From: Ignavibacteria bacterium
Lineage (GTDB): Bacteria; Bacteroidota; Ignavibacteria; Ignavibacteriales; Ignavibacteriaceae
Assembly: GCA_017302895.1 (NCBI GenBank)
Contig: JAFLBV010000001.1
Location: forward strand, 1,426,001 to 1,490,000
Length of the DNA stretch: 64,000 bases
Reading direction: 5' to 3'
Shown: positions 55,835-63,758 of the stretch, one piece after another
Layout of the letters: every line of letters begins with the position of its first letter
How positions within the stretch are numbered: the first letter of the stretch is position 1
Position numbers and translations under genes: made by a program
Notes under the pieces: generated by a model
Told to the model about the DNA's origin: nothing
What the model saw: only the letters and a program-made list of their open reading frames with translations
Databases searched by the model: none

Positions 55835-55884
55835 GCCTAATAGGTTTTAATAACACAACAACATCATCATCACAAGGAGTCCAT

Positions 55885-56808
55885 ATGAAAAGATTTACAC
55901 TTTTCATGGTTGTTATTCTGTTCTCGGGCATATTGTTTGCTCAACAGAACAAGATTAATGTGGTCATCTCCATCAAATGCACAAACGCACCGCAGTTTTC
56001 CATTTGGAATGACACCATTCGTGAGGGGCAGAAATATGCTTTTCAAGCAAAGAATCTTCCTGCACCTTATAATGTTGCACAATCACTCTACAACGCAATG
56101 GTTGGCTCATACATCATGTTTGAAGACGGGTGTATAAACCAGGATATTCAGGTACGAATTACGCTGAACGGAGTAAATTGTTCCAATGGATTATTCAATC
56201 CCGCAAATCTGGCAAACCTGTTTATCAACTGGAGGATAGAGGTTTACTCATTTAACGGACTTGATCCATTGGGTTCACCTTTCAATTTCGCATCACCAAA
56301 CAAATTCAGGCTGGTCCTGATGCGGTCGCAACAGTTCAATCAATTCCTCACAATGGCAGGTATCAATCCTGTTGCTGTGCTGGCATTTGCTTACCTGACT
56401 GCAACAAATACATTTGATCTGACGGGAATTACCACAGAGCTGTTTCCTGATTCCATAAGAGTAAGAGTATCCCATTTTTCAGATCTCGTTGGAAGTACTC
56501 AGGGAAGTCTGACCTCGACGAATGAAACGATAACAGAGATACCGTCTGCATTCGCTCTCGATCAAAATTATCCAAACCCGTTTAACCCTTCCACAAAGAT
56601 TCGCTATTCAGTACCCGAAAGGTCGGATGTGCTGATCAGAGTATTTGACATAATGGGAACGGAAGTGGCCAGACTGGTGAATGAATCGAAGGAAGCCGGA
56701 GTCTATGAGGCATCATTCGATGCTGCAGGTTTGCCCTCAGGAATGTATATGTATGAACTGAGAGCCGGGAGTGTCGTAATCAGTAAAAAAATGCTGCTGC
56801 TCAAGTAA
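55885..56808 (+). CDS. T9SS-secreted protein with type A sorting domain, unknown N-terminal domain
   Basis: 307 residues. Signal peptide KRFTLFMVVILFSGILFA. Residues 20-210 form a unique domain with a few cysteines (KCTNAPQFS, FEDGCINQD, NGVNCSNG) that I do not recognise. Residues 222-307 are a T9SS type A sorting domain: FALDQNYPNPFNPSTKIRY, VFDIMGTEVARLV, SGMYMYELRAG and KKMLLLK. AAGGAG lies before the ATG. It is transcribed alone from the promoter at 55765 and ended by the long hairpin terminator at 56842. Confidence 0.82.
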   Translation: MKRFTLFMVVILFSGILFAQQNKINVVISIKCTNAPQFSIWNDTIREGQKYAFQAKNLPAPYNVAQSLYNAMVGSYIMFEDGCINQDIQVRITLNGVNCSNGLFNPANLANLFINWRIEVYSFNGLDPLGSPFNFASPNKFRLVLMRSQQFNQFLTMAGINPVAVLAFAYLTATNTFDLTGITTELFPDSIRVRVSHFSDLVGSTQGSLTSTNETITEIPSAFALDQNYPNPFNPSTKIRYSVPERSDVLIRVFDIMGTEVARLVNESKEAGVYEASFDAAGLPSGMYMYELRAGSVVISKKMLLLK

Positions 56809-56841
56809 ATCGCAAAGAGTCGAGTGGACGCATAAATTTAG

Positions 56842-56902
56842 AGAGCATTTGAAGGAAAATGCAGGATATAACCTGTATTTGCCTTTTAGTGCTCTTTTTT
56901 TT
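56842..56902 (+). terminator. long compound terminator
   Basis: AGAGCA (56842-56847) pairs with TGCTCT (56890-56895), with internal AAGG/CCTT and CAGG/CCTG pairings in between, then T to 56902. A long, imperfect stem-loop. Confidence 0.75.
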
Positions 56903-56950
56903 CATAAAAAGCCCCGATTATAAATAAATCATTTGCAAACAATTCAAATT

Positions 56951-56971
56951 ATAACTAATTTTAATAGTTAT
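56951..56971. promoter_or_regulatory. inverted repeat upstream of the large lipoprotein gene
   Basis: ATAACTA (56951-56957) and TAGTTAT (56965-56971) are perfect complements with a seven-base spacer, 28 bases before the start codon at 57000. It could be an operator; chance is possible in AT-rich DNA. Confidence 0.35.
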
Positions 56972-56999
56972 CGTTAATAATTATAGAACCGAGATCGCA

Positions 57000-59075
57000 A
57001 TGAAGCATTTTAAGAAGAGTTTTACCGGAATTACCGGTATAATCGCCGTATTGTCACTATTGCTCTTATCCGGGTGTGAGATCAAGGAGCCGATTGCCCC
57101 TGTGTGGGATGTCGAACTTAATCTACCGTTCGTGAACAGGTCCTACACTTTAAAGGAGATTGTAGAGAGAGATACAGCAAACCTGAAAGTGAGAAGCGAC
57201 ACCGCCATAATAATTTATGAACAGCTTCAGGATCTCAACTCTGTCAAGATTGAAAACAGAATGACACTTGATGCTCCTGTGAAGAGCATAAAGACAACCA
57301 TTGGTGCCATCAAGGTGAACGCTGTTGCGTCCATTAGTGAAGAGATAAAAATGACCCAGTGGCTTAATGTTACGCCGGGTCAGAATCAGATTGTTCCCCC
57401 GATTACCAACACATTGGTGGTTCAGGATATCAAGAAGATCAGTTCTTTCGAAGTGGCTGAATTTGATGGTGGCACCATGTCCCTGAAATTAAGAAACGAA
57501 AATGGCCCCATTCCCTTGAGCATCAGCAGGATTATCGTGAGAGCAGGAAAGAACTACACATACAGAGGGGCTTCAATAGCTGAAAACTCCCGTCTGCTTA
57601 CCGATAATACAGCATTCACACTGACTCAGAATCAGGAAAGAACCATATCGTTCCCACTTACGGGACAGAAATTGGTGGACTCCTTAAGGATTGAGGTGCT
57701 CTTATCATCAACGGGCAGCAGTGGGCAGTCGGTTCTCCTTCCGGCTAATCCGGTTACAAAGATTACAGCCGATTTCGCAAATCTCAGTGTGAGCGGTGTC
57801 AAGACTGTAATTCCTCAGCAAAATCCAATTGTGAAAAGTGATGTGGTGGCGATAGATGACTCCACTCAGTATTCCCTGATGAAATTTGATTCGGGAAAAT
57901 TGGATATCTCTGTTAAGAACTCCATAGACATGCCTCTTCAGGTCACGATGAGTGTTAACGAGTTGAAAAAACCGGACGGATCAGCATTCAGTCAGGTGAT
58001 AAATGTTCCTGCAAAAGGAACAGGGACTTTCTCGATTCCAAGTCTGAAAGATTACACTGTAAATTCCGGAGGCGTACTTAAGAACACAATCACCTATTCG
58101 GCGTCTGCAACAAATACTGTTCAGCCGGGAGTTGTAAATACACTTCTTAGTACAGACAGTCTGGTTTCCACTGTTTCCATGACAAATCTCGTAATTTCGA
58201 GTATCACAGGAAAAGTGAAACCGGTACAGCTCAGAATTGTAGAGACAGATATCGGAATTAATCTAAACGACTTGCAAGGTAAATTCAGATTCGGAAAACT
58301 CGATCTTCAGGATTCTGATATAAAATTAATAGTTCAGAAAGCAACGAGTTTCGAAGTGAGGTTTACCGGTAAACTTAAAGGAACAAACGGAGTAAATACC
58401 GCTGAACTGGATCTTCCTGTCACGACACTCGGTACCGGACAAACCACCATCAAACTTGACCCTGTGAAAGTGGAGCAGTTTATTCTGGCTTTCCAGAATA
58501 CACTTCCAAACCGTATGACGGTTGTTGGTGTTACCACTCTGAATCCCAACTTTAAAGAGGGTACTGCTCAGATGATAGACTCGGTTTATGGTATCGGCAA
58601 ACTGGATTTCCCATTCCATGTTGGTATTACCAACGGTACGATTTCTGACACTGTAGCTGTAGACATTGCAACCGGAGATACTGCCAAGCTCAACAATTCC
58701 AATTCTGCAGATGTGACCATGGTATTTGAAAACGGATTTGCAGCAGGTTTGAGGGTTAGTGGCAGATTTGTTGACAAAGATTATAAGACAGTAATGAATA
58801 TCATTCCCAAAAATACCGGAAATGATTCAGTACTTACAATAAAAGGAGCAACCGTTGGCTCTGATGACCGTGTAATTGCGGCAGCTAAAGACAGTATCAA
58901 AATGACTCTCCTAAATGCCGACTTCAGAAACTTTACAAAAGTCAAGCATCTTATTCTCGAAATGCGGATAAATACCTCTCGAGCGAATGGACTGCCGGTC
59001 AAGTTCTATGCACTTGATCTGTTCAAGTTACGAGCCTTCGGTAAATTCTCTTATAAAGTAGATGCAGGAAAGTAG
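57000..59075 (+). CDS. large outer-membrane lipoprotein, unknown function
   Basis: 691 residues. Lipoprotein signal (GIIAVLSLLLLSGC, lipid Cys at residue 26) with acidic residues following (EIKEP). The mature part is rich in Val, Thr, Ser and Asn, with repeated strand-turn units (VKIENRMTLDAPVKSIKTTIGAI, GFAAGLRVSGRF), consistent with several beta-sandwich domains, but I recognise no family. No cysteine other than the lipid site is prominent. It overlaps no neighbour; the DUF5723-like barrel gene starts ten bases after the stop, so the two are co-transcribed and probably work together at the outer membrane. Confidence 0.6.
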   Translation: MKHFKKSFTGITGIIAVLSLLLLSGCEIKEPIAPVWDVELNLPFVNRSYTLKEIVERDTANLKVRSDTAIIIYEQLQDLNSVKIENRMTLDAPVKSIKTTIGAIKVNAVASISEEIKMTQWLNVTPGQNQIVPPITNTLVVQDIKKISSFEVAEFDGGTMSLKLRNENGPIPLSISRIIVRAGKNYTYRGASIAENSRLLTDNTAFTLTQNQERTISFPLTGQKLVDSLRIEVLLSSTGSSGQSVLLPANPVTKITADFANLSVSGVKTVIPQQNPIVKSDVVAIDDSTQYSLMKFDSGKLDISVKNSIDMPLQVTMSVNELKKPDGSAFSQVINVPAKGTGTFSIPSLKDYTVNSGGVLKNTITYSASATNTVQPGVVNTLLSTDSLVSTVSMTNLVISSITGKVKPVQLRIVETDIGINLNDLQGKFRFGKLDLQDSDIKLIVQKATSFEVRFTGKLKGTNGVNTAELDLPVTTLGTGQTTIKLDPVKVEQFILAFQNTLPNRMTVVGVTTLNPNFKEGTAQMIDSVYGIGKLDFPFHVGITNGTISDTVAVDIATGDTAKLNNSNSADVTMVFENGFAAGLRVSGRFVDKDYKTVMNIIPKNTGNDSVLTIKGATVGSDDRVIAAAKDSIKMTLLNADFRNFTKVKHLILEMRINTSRANGLPVKFYALDLFKLRAFGKFSYKVDAGK

Positions 59076-59085
59076 AGGTAACACT

Positions 59086-60507
59086 ATGAAAACTTTTAAA
59101 TATTCAGTATTGGCATTGGTGATTTTCTCTTCTTTAATTTCTGCGCAGAACGGAGGGGGCATAGCCAGCAGTTCTGATCCTGTTGCCACCGCAATGGGAA
59201 AAACCATGACTGTAACTTCCCGTGGTGTATATGCATTGGGTGCCAACCCTGCACTAATAACATGGAGTGAGCCAAAAACATTTGAGTTCTCCGTAATTGG
59301 ACCCATCAATATAAGAGCGGGGTTCGATTTCATGACCCTCGACGACTACAATTATTTCTTTGGTGGAACTACTGACGCCTCCGGAAAAACAACCGGCAGA
59401 TATCTTACTAATGACGATGAACTCAGGTTCAGAGAATTGTTCAAAGATGAGAGCAGTATGATTGTGGGTGCTTCATTCACCATGTTTTCTGCTACATACA
59501 ATGCGGGTCCTTCGATAGGTGCTTTCGGATTCAACATTACCGATCAATTCTATTCCAAAGCCGTAATTCCGGAAACATTTGCCAAACTTGCTCTGGAAGG
59601 TAATCTTCAAAATCAGTCATATGATTTTGGTGGTACGAAGTTCGGTGCCAACTGGATGAGAAAGTATGGTTTGACATATGCCAGAGACTTTAAGCTATTC
59701 AACTGGAAACAGGTCTCTGCAGGCATTACAATGAATCTGGTACACGGATACGGCTATGCCGCTATTGATTACATCAGGACCAGTTTCAGTTTCGATGCGA
59801 ATAATCAGCTAACCGGAACCGGTGACTACAGAGCAATCTCTGCATTCTCGCCTGATTTTGGTATCAAGTATGACTTTGATTCAACTGATATACAAAAAGG
59901 GAAGAATTTCTTCCCGTTCCCCTCACCGGGAGGAACCGGATTTGGAATCGATCTTGGGTTTGCAGCTCAGATCAATGATAAATGGTCAATCGGTTTGGCG
60001 ATTACTGATATTGGTTCGATAAACTGGACACAGAAGACTGCCGAGTTTAAAGCCGAAGGTGGAGTCTTCCTGAATGATCTTCTCGATCAAAAACAGAGAG
60101 ATTCACTAGTTAATGTTCTTAAAGGTAAAGCAAGATCGACCGGTGAATTTTCGACCGCGTTACCCGGAGCATTGAGGTTTGGAACCGCCTTCAAAACTGG
60201 TGGCAGCAGTGGTGACTGGTTATTCGCTTCAGATTTTAATTTTGGATTCAATGATCAACCCGGAAACAGTACTGCAATGAGATGGTCGATGGGAATGGAG
60301 TGGAATCCAAAAGCAAGCTGGCTACCATGGTTCAGGACAGGATTCTCGGTAGGCGGTGGTACGATTGCAAGCTGGTCGTTCGGTGGAGGATTCAAAATAT
60401 GGAAAATATACTTTGATGGTGCAACCTACGATTTCCAGTACCTCTTCAGCCCTTCAAAAGCAAAAAGAGTGTCGGTATCACTTGGTGCAAGATGGAGATT
60501 TGATTAA
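59086..60507 (+). CDS. DUF5723-like outer-membrane barrel protein
   Basis: 473 residues from ATG 59086, which has GAGGT ten bases upstream; an ATG eight codons earlier is inside the previous gene and spoils the signal peptide (KTFKYSVLALVIFSSLISAQ). The mature start SRGVYALGANPALITW is the typical opening of DUF5723 proteins, and the chain is built of alternating aromatic strands ending SVSLGARWRFD. It resembles the PorV-like protein at 33927 in organisation (small hydrophobic N-terminal region, then barrel) but is a different family. Likely partner of the lipoprotein before it. Function unknown. Confidence 0.7.
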   Translation: MKTFKYSVLALVIFSSLISAQNGGGIASSSDPVATAMGKTMTVTSRGVYALGANPALITWSEPKTFEFSVIGPINIRAGFDFMTLDDYNYFFGGTTDASGKTTGRYLTNDDELRFRELFKDESSMIVGASFTMFSATYNAGPSIGAFGFNITDQFYSKAVIPETFAKLALEGNLQNQSYDFGGTKFGANWMRKYGLTYARDFKLFNWKQVSAGITMNLVHGYGYAAIDYIRTSFSFDANNQLTGTGDYRAISAFSPDFGIKYDFDSTDIQKGKNFFPFPSPGGTGFGIDLGFAAQINDKWSIGLAITDIGSINWTQKTAEFKAEGGVFLNDLLDQKQRDSLVNVLKGKARSTGEFSTALPGALRFGTAFKTGGSSGDWLFASDFNFGFNDQPGNSTAMRWSMGMEWNPKASWLPWFRTGFSVGGGTIASWSFGGGFKIWKIYFDGATYDFQYLFSPSKAKRVSVSLGARWRFD

Positions 60508-60527
60508 AATTCCTGACTAAAAAGATT

Positions 60528-60563
60528 AAAGAGGTTGTTCATTTGAGCAACCTCTTTTTTTTT
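60528..60563 (+). terminator. Rho-independent terminator of the lipoprotein/barrel operon
   Basis: AAAGAGGTTG with CAACCTCTTT forms a ten-pair stem with further TCA/TGA pairing toward the loop, followed by T to 60563. Confidence 0.92.
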
Positions 60564-60567
60564 GATT

Positions 60568-60598
60568 TTGTAAATTAAATCTGATATCCGTATATTTA
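60568..60598 (+). promoter_or_regulatory. Bacteroidota-type promoter of the tRNA-Gln gene
   Basis: TTG (60568-60570), 20 bases, then TATATTTA (60591-60598). The tRNA begins at 60619. Spacing and -7 box match the other three promoters proposed in this window. Confidence 0.65.
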
Positions 60599-60618
60599 CA
60601 GTCTCAATTTGAAATTAT

Positions 60619-60691
60619 TGCCCTGTGGTGTAATTGGCAACACGCCTGACTCTGGATCAGGAGAGCCCAGGTTCGACCCCTGGCGGGGCAG
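60619..60691 (+). tRNA. tRNA-Gln, anticodon CUG
   Basis: Full cloverleaf: acceptor TGCCCTG with CGGGGCA (one T-G pair), D stem GTGT/ACAC, anticodon stem CCTGA/TCAGG with loop CTCTGGA giving anticodon CTG (reads CAG), short variable region AGAGC, T stem CCAGG/CCTGG with loop TTCGACC, discriminator G. U1-A72 is typical of glutamine tRNAs. CCA is not encoded, so it must be added after transcription. The usual partner with anticodon UUG must lie elsewhere. Confidence 0.95.
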
Positions 60692-60699
60692 CAAAAGAA

Positions 60700-60729
60700 A
60701 AGCTCTGACGAAAGTCAGGGCTTTTTTTT
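60700..60729. terminator. bidirectional terminator between tRNA-Gln and apbE
   Basis: AAGCTCTGAC and GTCAGGGCTT form a ten-base stem with one G-T pair around GAAA. T runs lie on both sides (TTTTTTTT on plus; TTTTCTTTT on minus), so it can end the tRNA transcript and the convergent apbE operon, whose stop is at 60733. Confidence 0.88.
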
Positions 60730-60732
60730 ATG

Positions 60733-61728
60733 TCAATTCTGTACGAAGGAGTATTTAGATTTGAATTTTGGAGAGAAGTGTCTGACCAGATTAGAATCGA
60801 TGATGAGATAATCGGGTGCAGAAGATGATGTGTCCCCCTGGGTGATGAAAAGAATTGTAGCCAGGGCATCGGATTTTTCTGAAGACTCTGCCACTACAGA
60901 AACACTGGTGCTCCCGGTAGCGGGATATCCGGTTCGAGGGTCAATGATATGATGATACCTGACACCGTTTTTCTCAAAATATCTTTCATAGTCGCCACTT
61001 GTCGCGATGGCAAGGTCAGCAAGCTCTACACTGCCAATTAGTTTCCCCTCATCGCGCGGATGCTTGATTCCGATAACCCACTTCTGATTTTCATTTTTCA
61101 TCCCCGATACCAGGATATCACCGCCGGCATTAAAAAGGAAAGAGGTAAAGCCGTACTTTTTTAATATGTCGGATGCTCTGTCGATGGCGTACCCTTTCCC
61201 GATACCACCAAGGTCAATCGACATACCTTTGAACTGCAAAAATGCTGTGGTATCTTTTTCATTGAGTGAAAGGTTCCTGAAATTGACAAGCTGTTTGCAG
61301 GAGTCAATCTTGTTTGCCGGTGGAACATCTGAAGGTTCATCGTCTCCGTTAAAACCCCAGAGTTGTGTGAGAGGTCCTATTGTGACATCAAAAATGCCTG
61401 AGGAAAGTTCAGAATATTGAGCTGAGCGTTTCAAAATGGAGAAGGTTTCAAACGATATTTTGGCGGGAGCTTTCCCGGCAGCTTCGTTAATTTTGGATAT
61501 TTCAGATGCGGGAATCTGCCAGGCAAGAAGTGAATCGATTCTTTCGATTTCGCGGAAAGCGAGATACAAAGTTTTTTTAGCCTTCTGGATGTCACCCGCG
61601 AACACCTTAACATCCACGACAGTTCCGATAAGATTCTTTGAGGCATTCACCTCGTAAAGAAGGGTCGTGTCCTGAGCCAGCAGGGAGCATGCTCCCAGCC
61701 ACAATAAAAAACTAATGCGAAATGGCAT
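60733..61728 (-). CDS. apbE: FAD:protein FMN transferase (ApbE), lipoprotein form
   Basis: 331 residues from ATG 61728; a TTG ten codons upstream is less likely because the signal (MPFRISFLLWLGACS, lipobox LGAC) begins at the ATG. ApbE transfers FMN from FAD to a threonine or serine of extracytosolic proteins. Motifs: SLLAWQIPASEISKIN, YSELSSGIFDVTIGPLTQLWGF, SIDLGGIGKGYAIDRA, FNAGGDI, IATSGDYERYF and HHIIDPRTGYPA, all expected for FAD and Mg2+ binding. It is the last gene of a minus-strand set with a NusG-domain-II protein, DUF3570, DUF4266 and a heme protein. No canonical flavinylation target (Dxxx-[ST]GAT) is visible in these partners. Confidence 0.93.
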   Translation of the reverse strand: MPFRISFLLWLGACSLLAQDTTLLYEVNASKNLIGTVVDVKVFAGDIQKAKKTLYLAFREIERIDSLLAWQIPASEISKINEAAGKAPAKISFETFSILKRSAQYSELSSGIFDVTIGPLTQLWGFNGDDEPSDVPPANKIDSCKQLVNFRNLSLNEKDTTAFLQFKGMSIDLGGIGKGYAIDRASDILKKYGFTSFLFNAGGDILVSGMKNENQKWVIGIKHPRDEGKLIGSVELADLAIATSGDYERYFEKNGVRYHHIIDPRTGYPATGSTSVSVVAESSEKSDALATILFITQGDTSSSAPDYLIIDSNLVRHFSPKFKSKYSFVQN

Positions 61729-62383
61729 CAAACAGACTGCTCTGTGCTCCGTAAACAACGGCTCTTACCCGGTTGGGAATGCAGATCAGGGATTCTCCGG
61801 CGATTGAGGCGGATCCCAGTTTCATACATGTTTTGTGACCACAGGGGGCACCGACAACTTTAATACCGGCTTTGGAGAGTTGAAACTCTGAAGTCCCTTG
61901 TGCACCTTCCACGCTGAATGTGACAAGTTCGTTGTTTAGTTTAATTTCTTTAACGAGGGAATTGTTGCTAAAAATCCGGATCGATTTATTTTCGTCTGAA
62001 GTATCGGCAACAGAGAGAAATCTTACAAATTTTGGATTTGTCAATTTTGCAGGCAAGCCGAGTTTGGATGATATTTCCGCCAGGAGTCCCGATTTCTGAT
62101 CATGCTCCGAACGGAAGTTGACAAGTTTTCCCTTGTCGATGAAAACGATATCACCAAGAAACTCTCCTGCGAGGTCGAATTCCTCGTACTTCAGTCTTTC
62201 AGATGCTCCGGTTTTTGCGAAGAATGACTGAGCAAGAGCTGCTGCAGCATCGGCGTCATTTGTAATAATGGCGAGGGATGATCCTGTCACAAGCTCCGCC
62301 GGTGTGAAGCTTTTTGCAATCGAAGGGAGGGATAATGCTCCCGCCATTAATGCTCCCGTTTTGATAAAATCTCTTCTTTTCAT
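61712..62383 (-). CDS. Tat-exported NusG domain II-containing protein
   Basis: 223 residues. The N-terminus MKRRDFIKTGALMAGALSLPS is a twin-arginine signal (RRDFIK). The last 90 residues form a NusG domain II fold (LNNELVTFSVEGAQGTSEFQL ... VVGAPCGHKTCMKLGSASIAGESLICIPNRV) with a CGHKTC pair that is typical of the exported NusG_II family often found near ApbE and Rnf-type redox genes. The middle part (ADAAAALAQSFFAKTGASERLKYEEFDLAGEFLGD) is unassigned. Tat export suggests folding or cofactor insertion in the cytoplasm, or a thioredoxin-independent redox role for the cysteines. It overlaps apbE by 17 bases. Confidence 0.75.
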   Translation of the reverse strand: MKRRDFIKTGALMAGALSLPSIAKSFTPAELVTGSSLAIITNDADAAAALAQSFFAKTGASERLKYEEFDLAGEFLGDIVFIDKGKLVNFRSEHDQKSGLLAEISSKLGLPAKLTNPKFVRFLSVADTSDENKSIRIFSNNSLVKEIKLNNELVTFSVEGAQGTSEFQLSKAGIKVVGAPCGHKTCMKLGSASIAGESLICIPNRVRAVVYGAQSSLFDAISH

Positions 62384-62401
62384 GAATATGATGCTCCGAA
62401 A

Positions 62402-63544
62402 TTAAAAATTGTATTTATAACCGAGTGTGAAAATATATGCATAGAGCATTCTGTAGCGGCTGTGCCAGTCGGGCGTTAGAGTATTCCTCATATAAAAATT
62501 GAGTCCGACCGAAAGTTCTGCTGTTTCTTTCATAATCGAGTTGAGCAAAGGTGTGTTCTTAAAGACATCACTTGCAAATTTAAAGCTCAACTCAAACTCA
62601 TTACTCACTGATTCATTCAGTTTTGAATCGACAGCCATAAGTTCAACGGGTCCCGAATATTCAGGCAGGAAAAAATATGCCTTGGTCTGATTGTAGATTC
62701 GCCATCCAAGAGCCGCTCTTATATTTTTACTCAGGTGTCTTTGATAAAGGACATTCGCAGTATTCGAAGAAATATCCCATGTGTCCCAGTAATATCTGTA
62801 ACCCAGTTGCAGTGACGAGAGTTCATCGAGAGAAAAGACTGTTCGCAGACTTGCAGCCCGTCGGTCTCTTGAATCGGGATAAGCAGGGGAGTAAAATCGC
62901 ACCCTGCCCAGTTCATTAATGGCAACCACCTGATAGGCATCATTCAGGAAACCGGTATTGTTTGAATACCACAGGTTCATTTGCATTACCCATGCGGGTG
63001 AAATATTTTGAGTAAGTCCTGCACTGAGGGAAATAACATTTTTATCCTTTTGCCAGTCTCTGTTGTCAGGAGCGACAATATCCCAACTCTTTACAACACC
63101 CAAAGATATTATAGTGTTTTTTAATGCAAAAGGGAGTGAAATGTCGGCCGCAATGGTTCTGGAATAGTAATCATGCTCGGTGGAATAGATTGCATTCAAC
63201 GAGGCTTTTACCTCGCCAAAAAGCTGAGTGACTCCACCCGTAAATTCGTGTCTTATTTCGTCGGGGAATTTGCCTTCACCCTCGGTTCTTTTGGAAGCAG
63301 AGGTGACACCATCCACTCTGAAAAGACTTTTCATTGATGCGGCCGAGATCATGTCGACGAGATACCGTCCATTAATTGAAGTGGTGGCTCCAATTTGTTT
63401 TGTAACAGAAATAACGGGATAGGCGACGACTACTCCAAAGTTGTCGAAATAACCGTTCAGATTGACTTGCAACTCGTTTTCGGGCAGATTCTGACCAAAT
63501 GAGAGAGTTACCAGAATCAGAAAGATAATTAAAGATCTAACCAC
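62402..63544 (-). CDS. DUF3570 outer-membrane barrel protein
   Basis: 380 residues from GTG 63544, which has GGAGG eight bases upstream and opens the signal peptide VRSLIIFLILVTLSFGQ. A longer frame to 63643 would run through the DUF4266 gene. Body: alternating strands such as LNGYFDNFGVVVAYPVISVTKQIGATTSINGRYLVD, typical of DUF3570, ending in an aromatic strand (YIFTLGYKYNF). DUF3570 is an outer-membrane barrel family. Its start overlaps the DUF4266 stop by eight bases, so the two are translationally coupled. Confidence 0.82.
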   Translation of the reverse strand: MVRSLIIFLILVTLSFGQNLPENELQVNLNGYFDNFGVVVAYPVISVTKQIGATTSINGRYLVDMISAASMKSLFRVDGVTSASKRTEGEGKFPDEIRHEFTGGVTQLFGEVKASLNAIYSTEHDYYSRTIAADISLPFALKNTIISLGVVKSWDIVAPDNRDWQKDKNVISLSAGLTQNISPAWVMQMNLWYSNNTGFLNDAYQVVAINELGRVRFYSPAYPDSRDRRAASLRTVFSLDELSSLQLGYRYYWDTWDISSNTANVLYQRHLSKNIRAALGWRIYNQTKAYFFLPEYSGPVELMAVDSKLNESVSNEFELSFKFASDVFKNTPLLNSIMKETAELSVGLNFYMRNTLTPDWHSRYRMLYAYIFTLGYKYNF

Positions 63545-63758
63545 AACCGCATCCTCCACTCTGTGCTCCCGTGCCACCGACAGATCCTTCGCGATAGTCG
63601 AGATGATGTTCAAAAATTCCCTTCTCGAGGGGATTTGAATCAATCATCATAATCGGGTCACCCAAAAGTCCTTTTTCCCAAGGCTTCACGGTGGTACATC
63701 CTGCCATAACCAGCAACATCACAATGAGAAAAATAAAATAAAAAAGCTTAATCTTCAT
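63537..63758 (-). CDS. DUF4266 small lipoprotein
   Basis: 73 residues from ATG 63758, with GGAG nine bases upstream. Lipoprotein signal FYFIFLIVMLLVMAGC, lipid Cys at residue 21, followed by TTVKPWEKGLLGDPIMMIDSN and a terminal GGTGAQSGGCGCG, the Gly/Cys-rich end that marks DUF4266. Families DUF4266 and DUF3570 travel together, usually with ApbE. The C-terminal cysteines could bind a metal or be modified. The frame is open to 63944 but the extension is in a different frame from the heme protein gene that really occupies that DNA. Confidence 0.85.
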   Translation of the reverse strand: MKIKLFYFIFLIVMLLVMAGCTTVKPWEKGLLGDPIMMIDSNPLEKGIFEHHLDYREGSVGGTGAQSGGCGCG

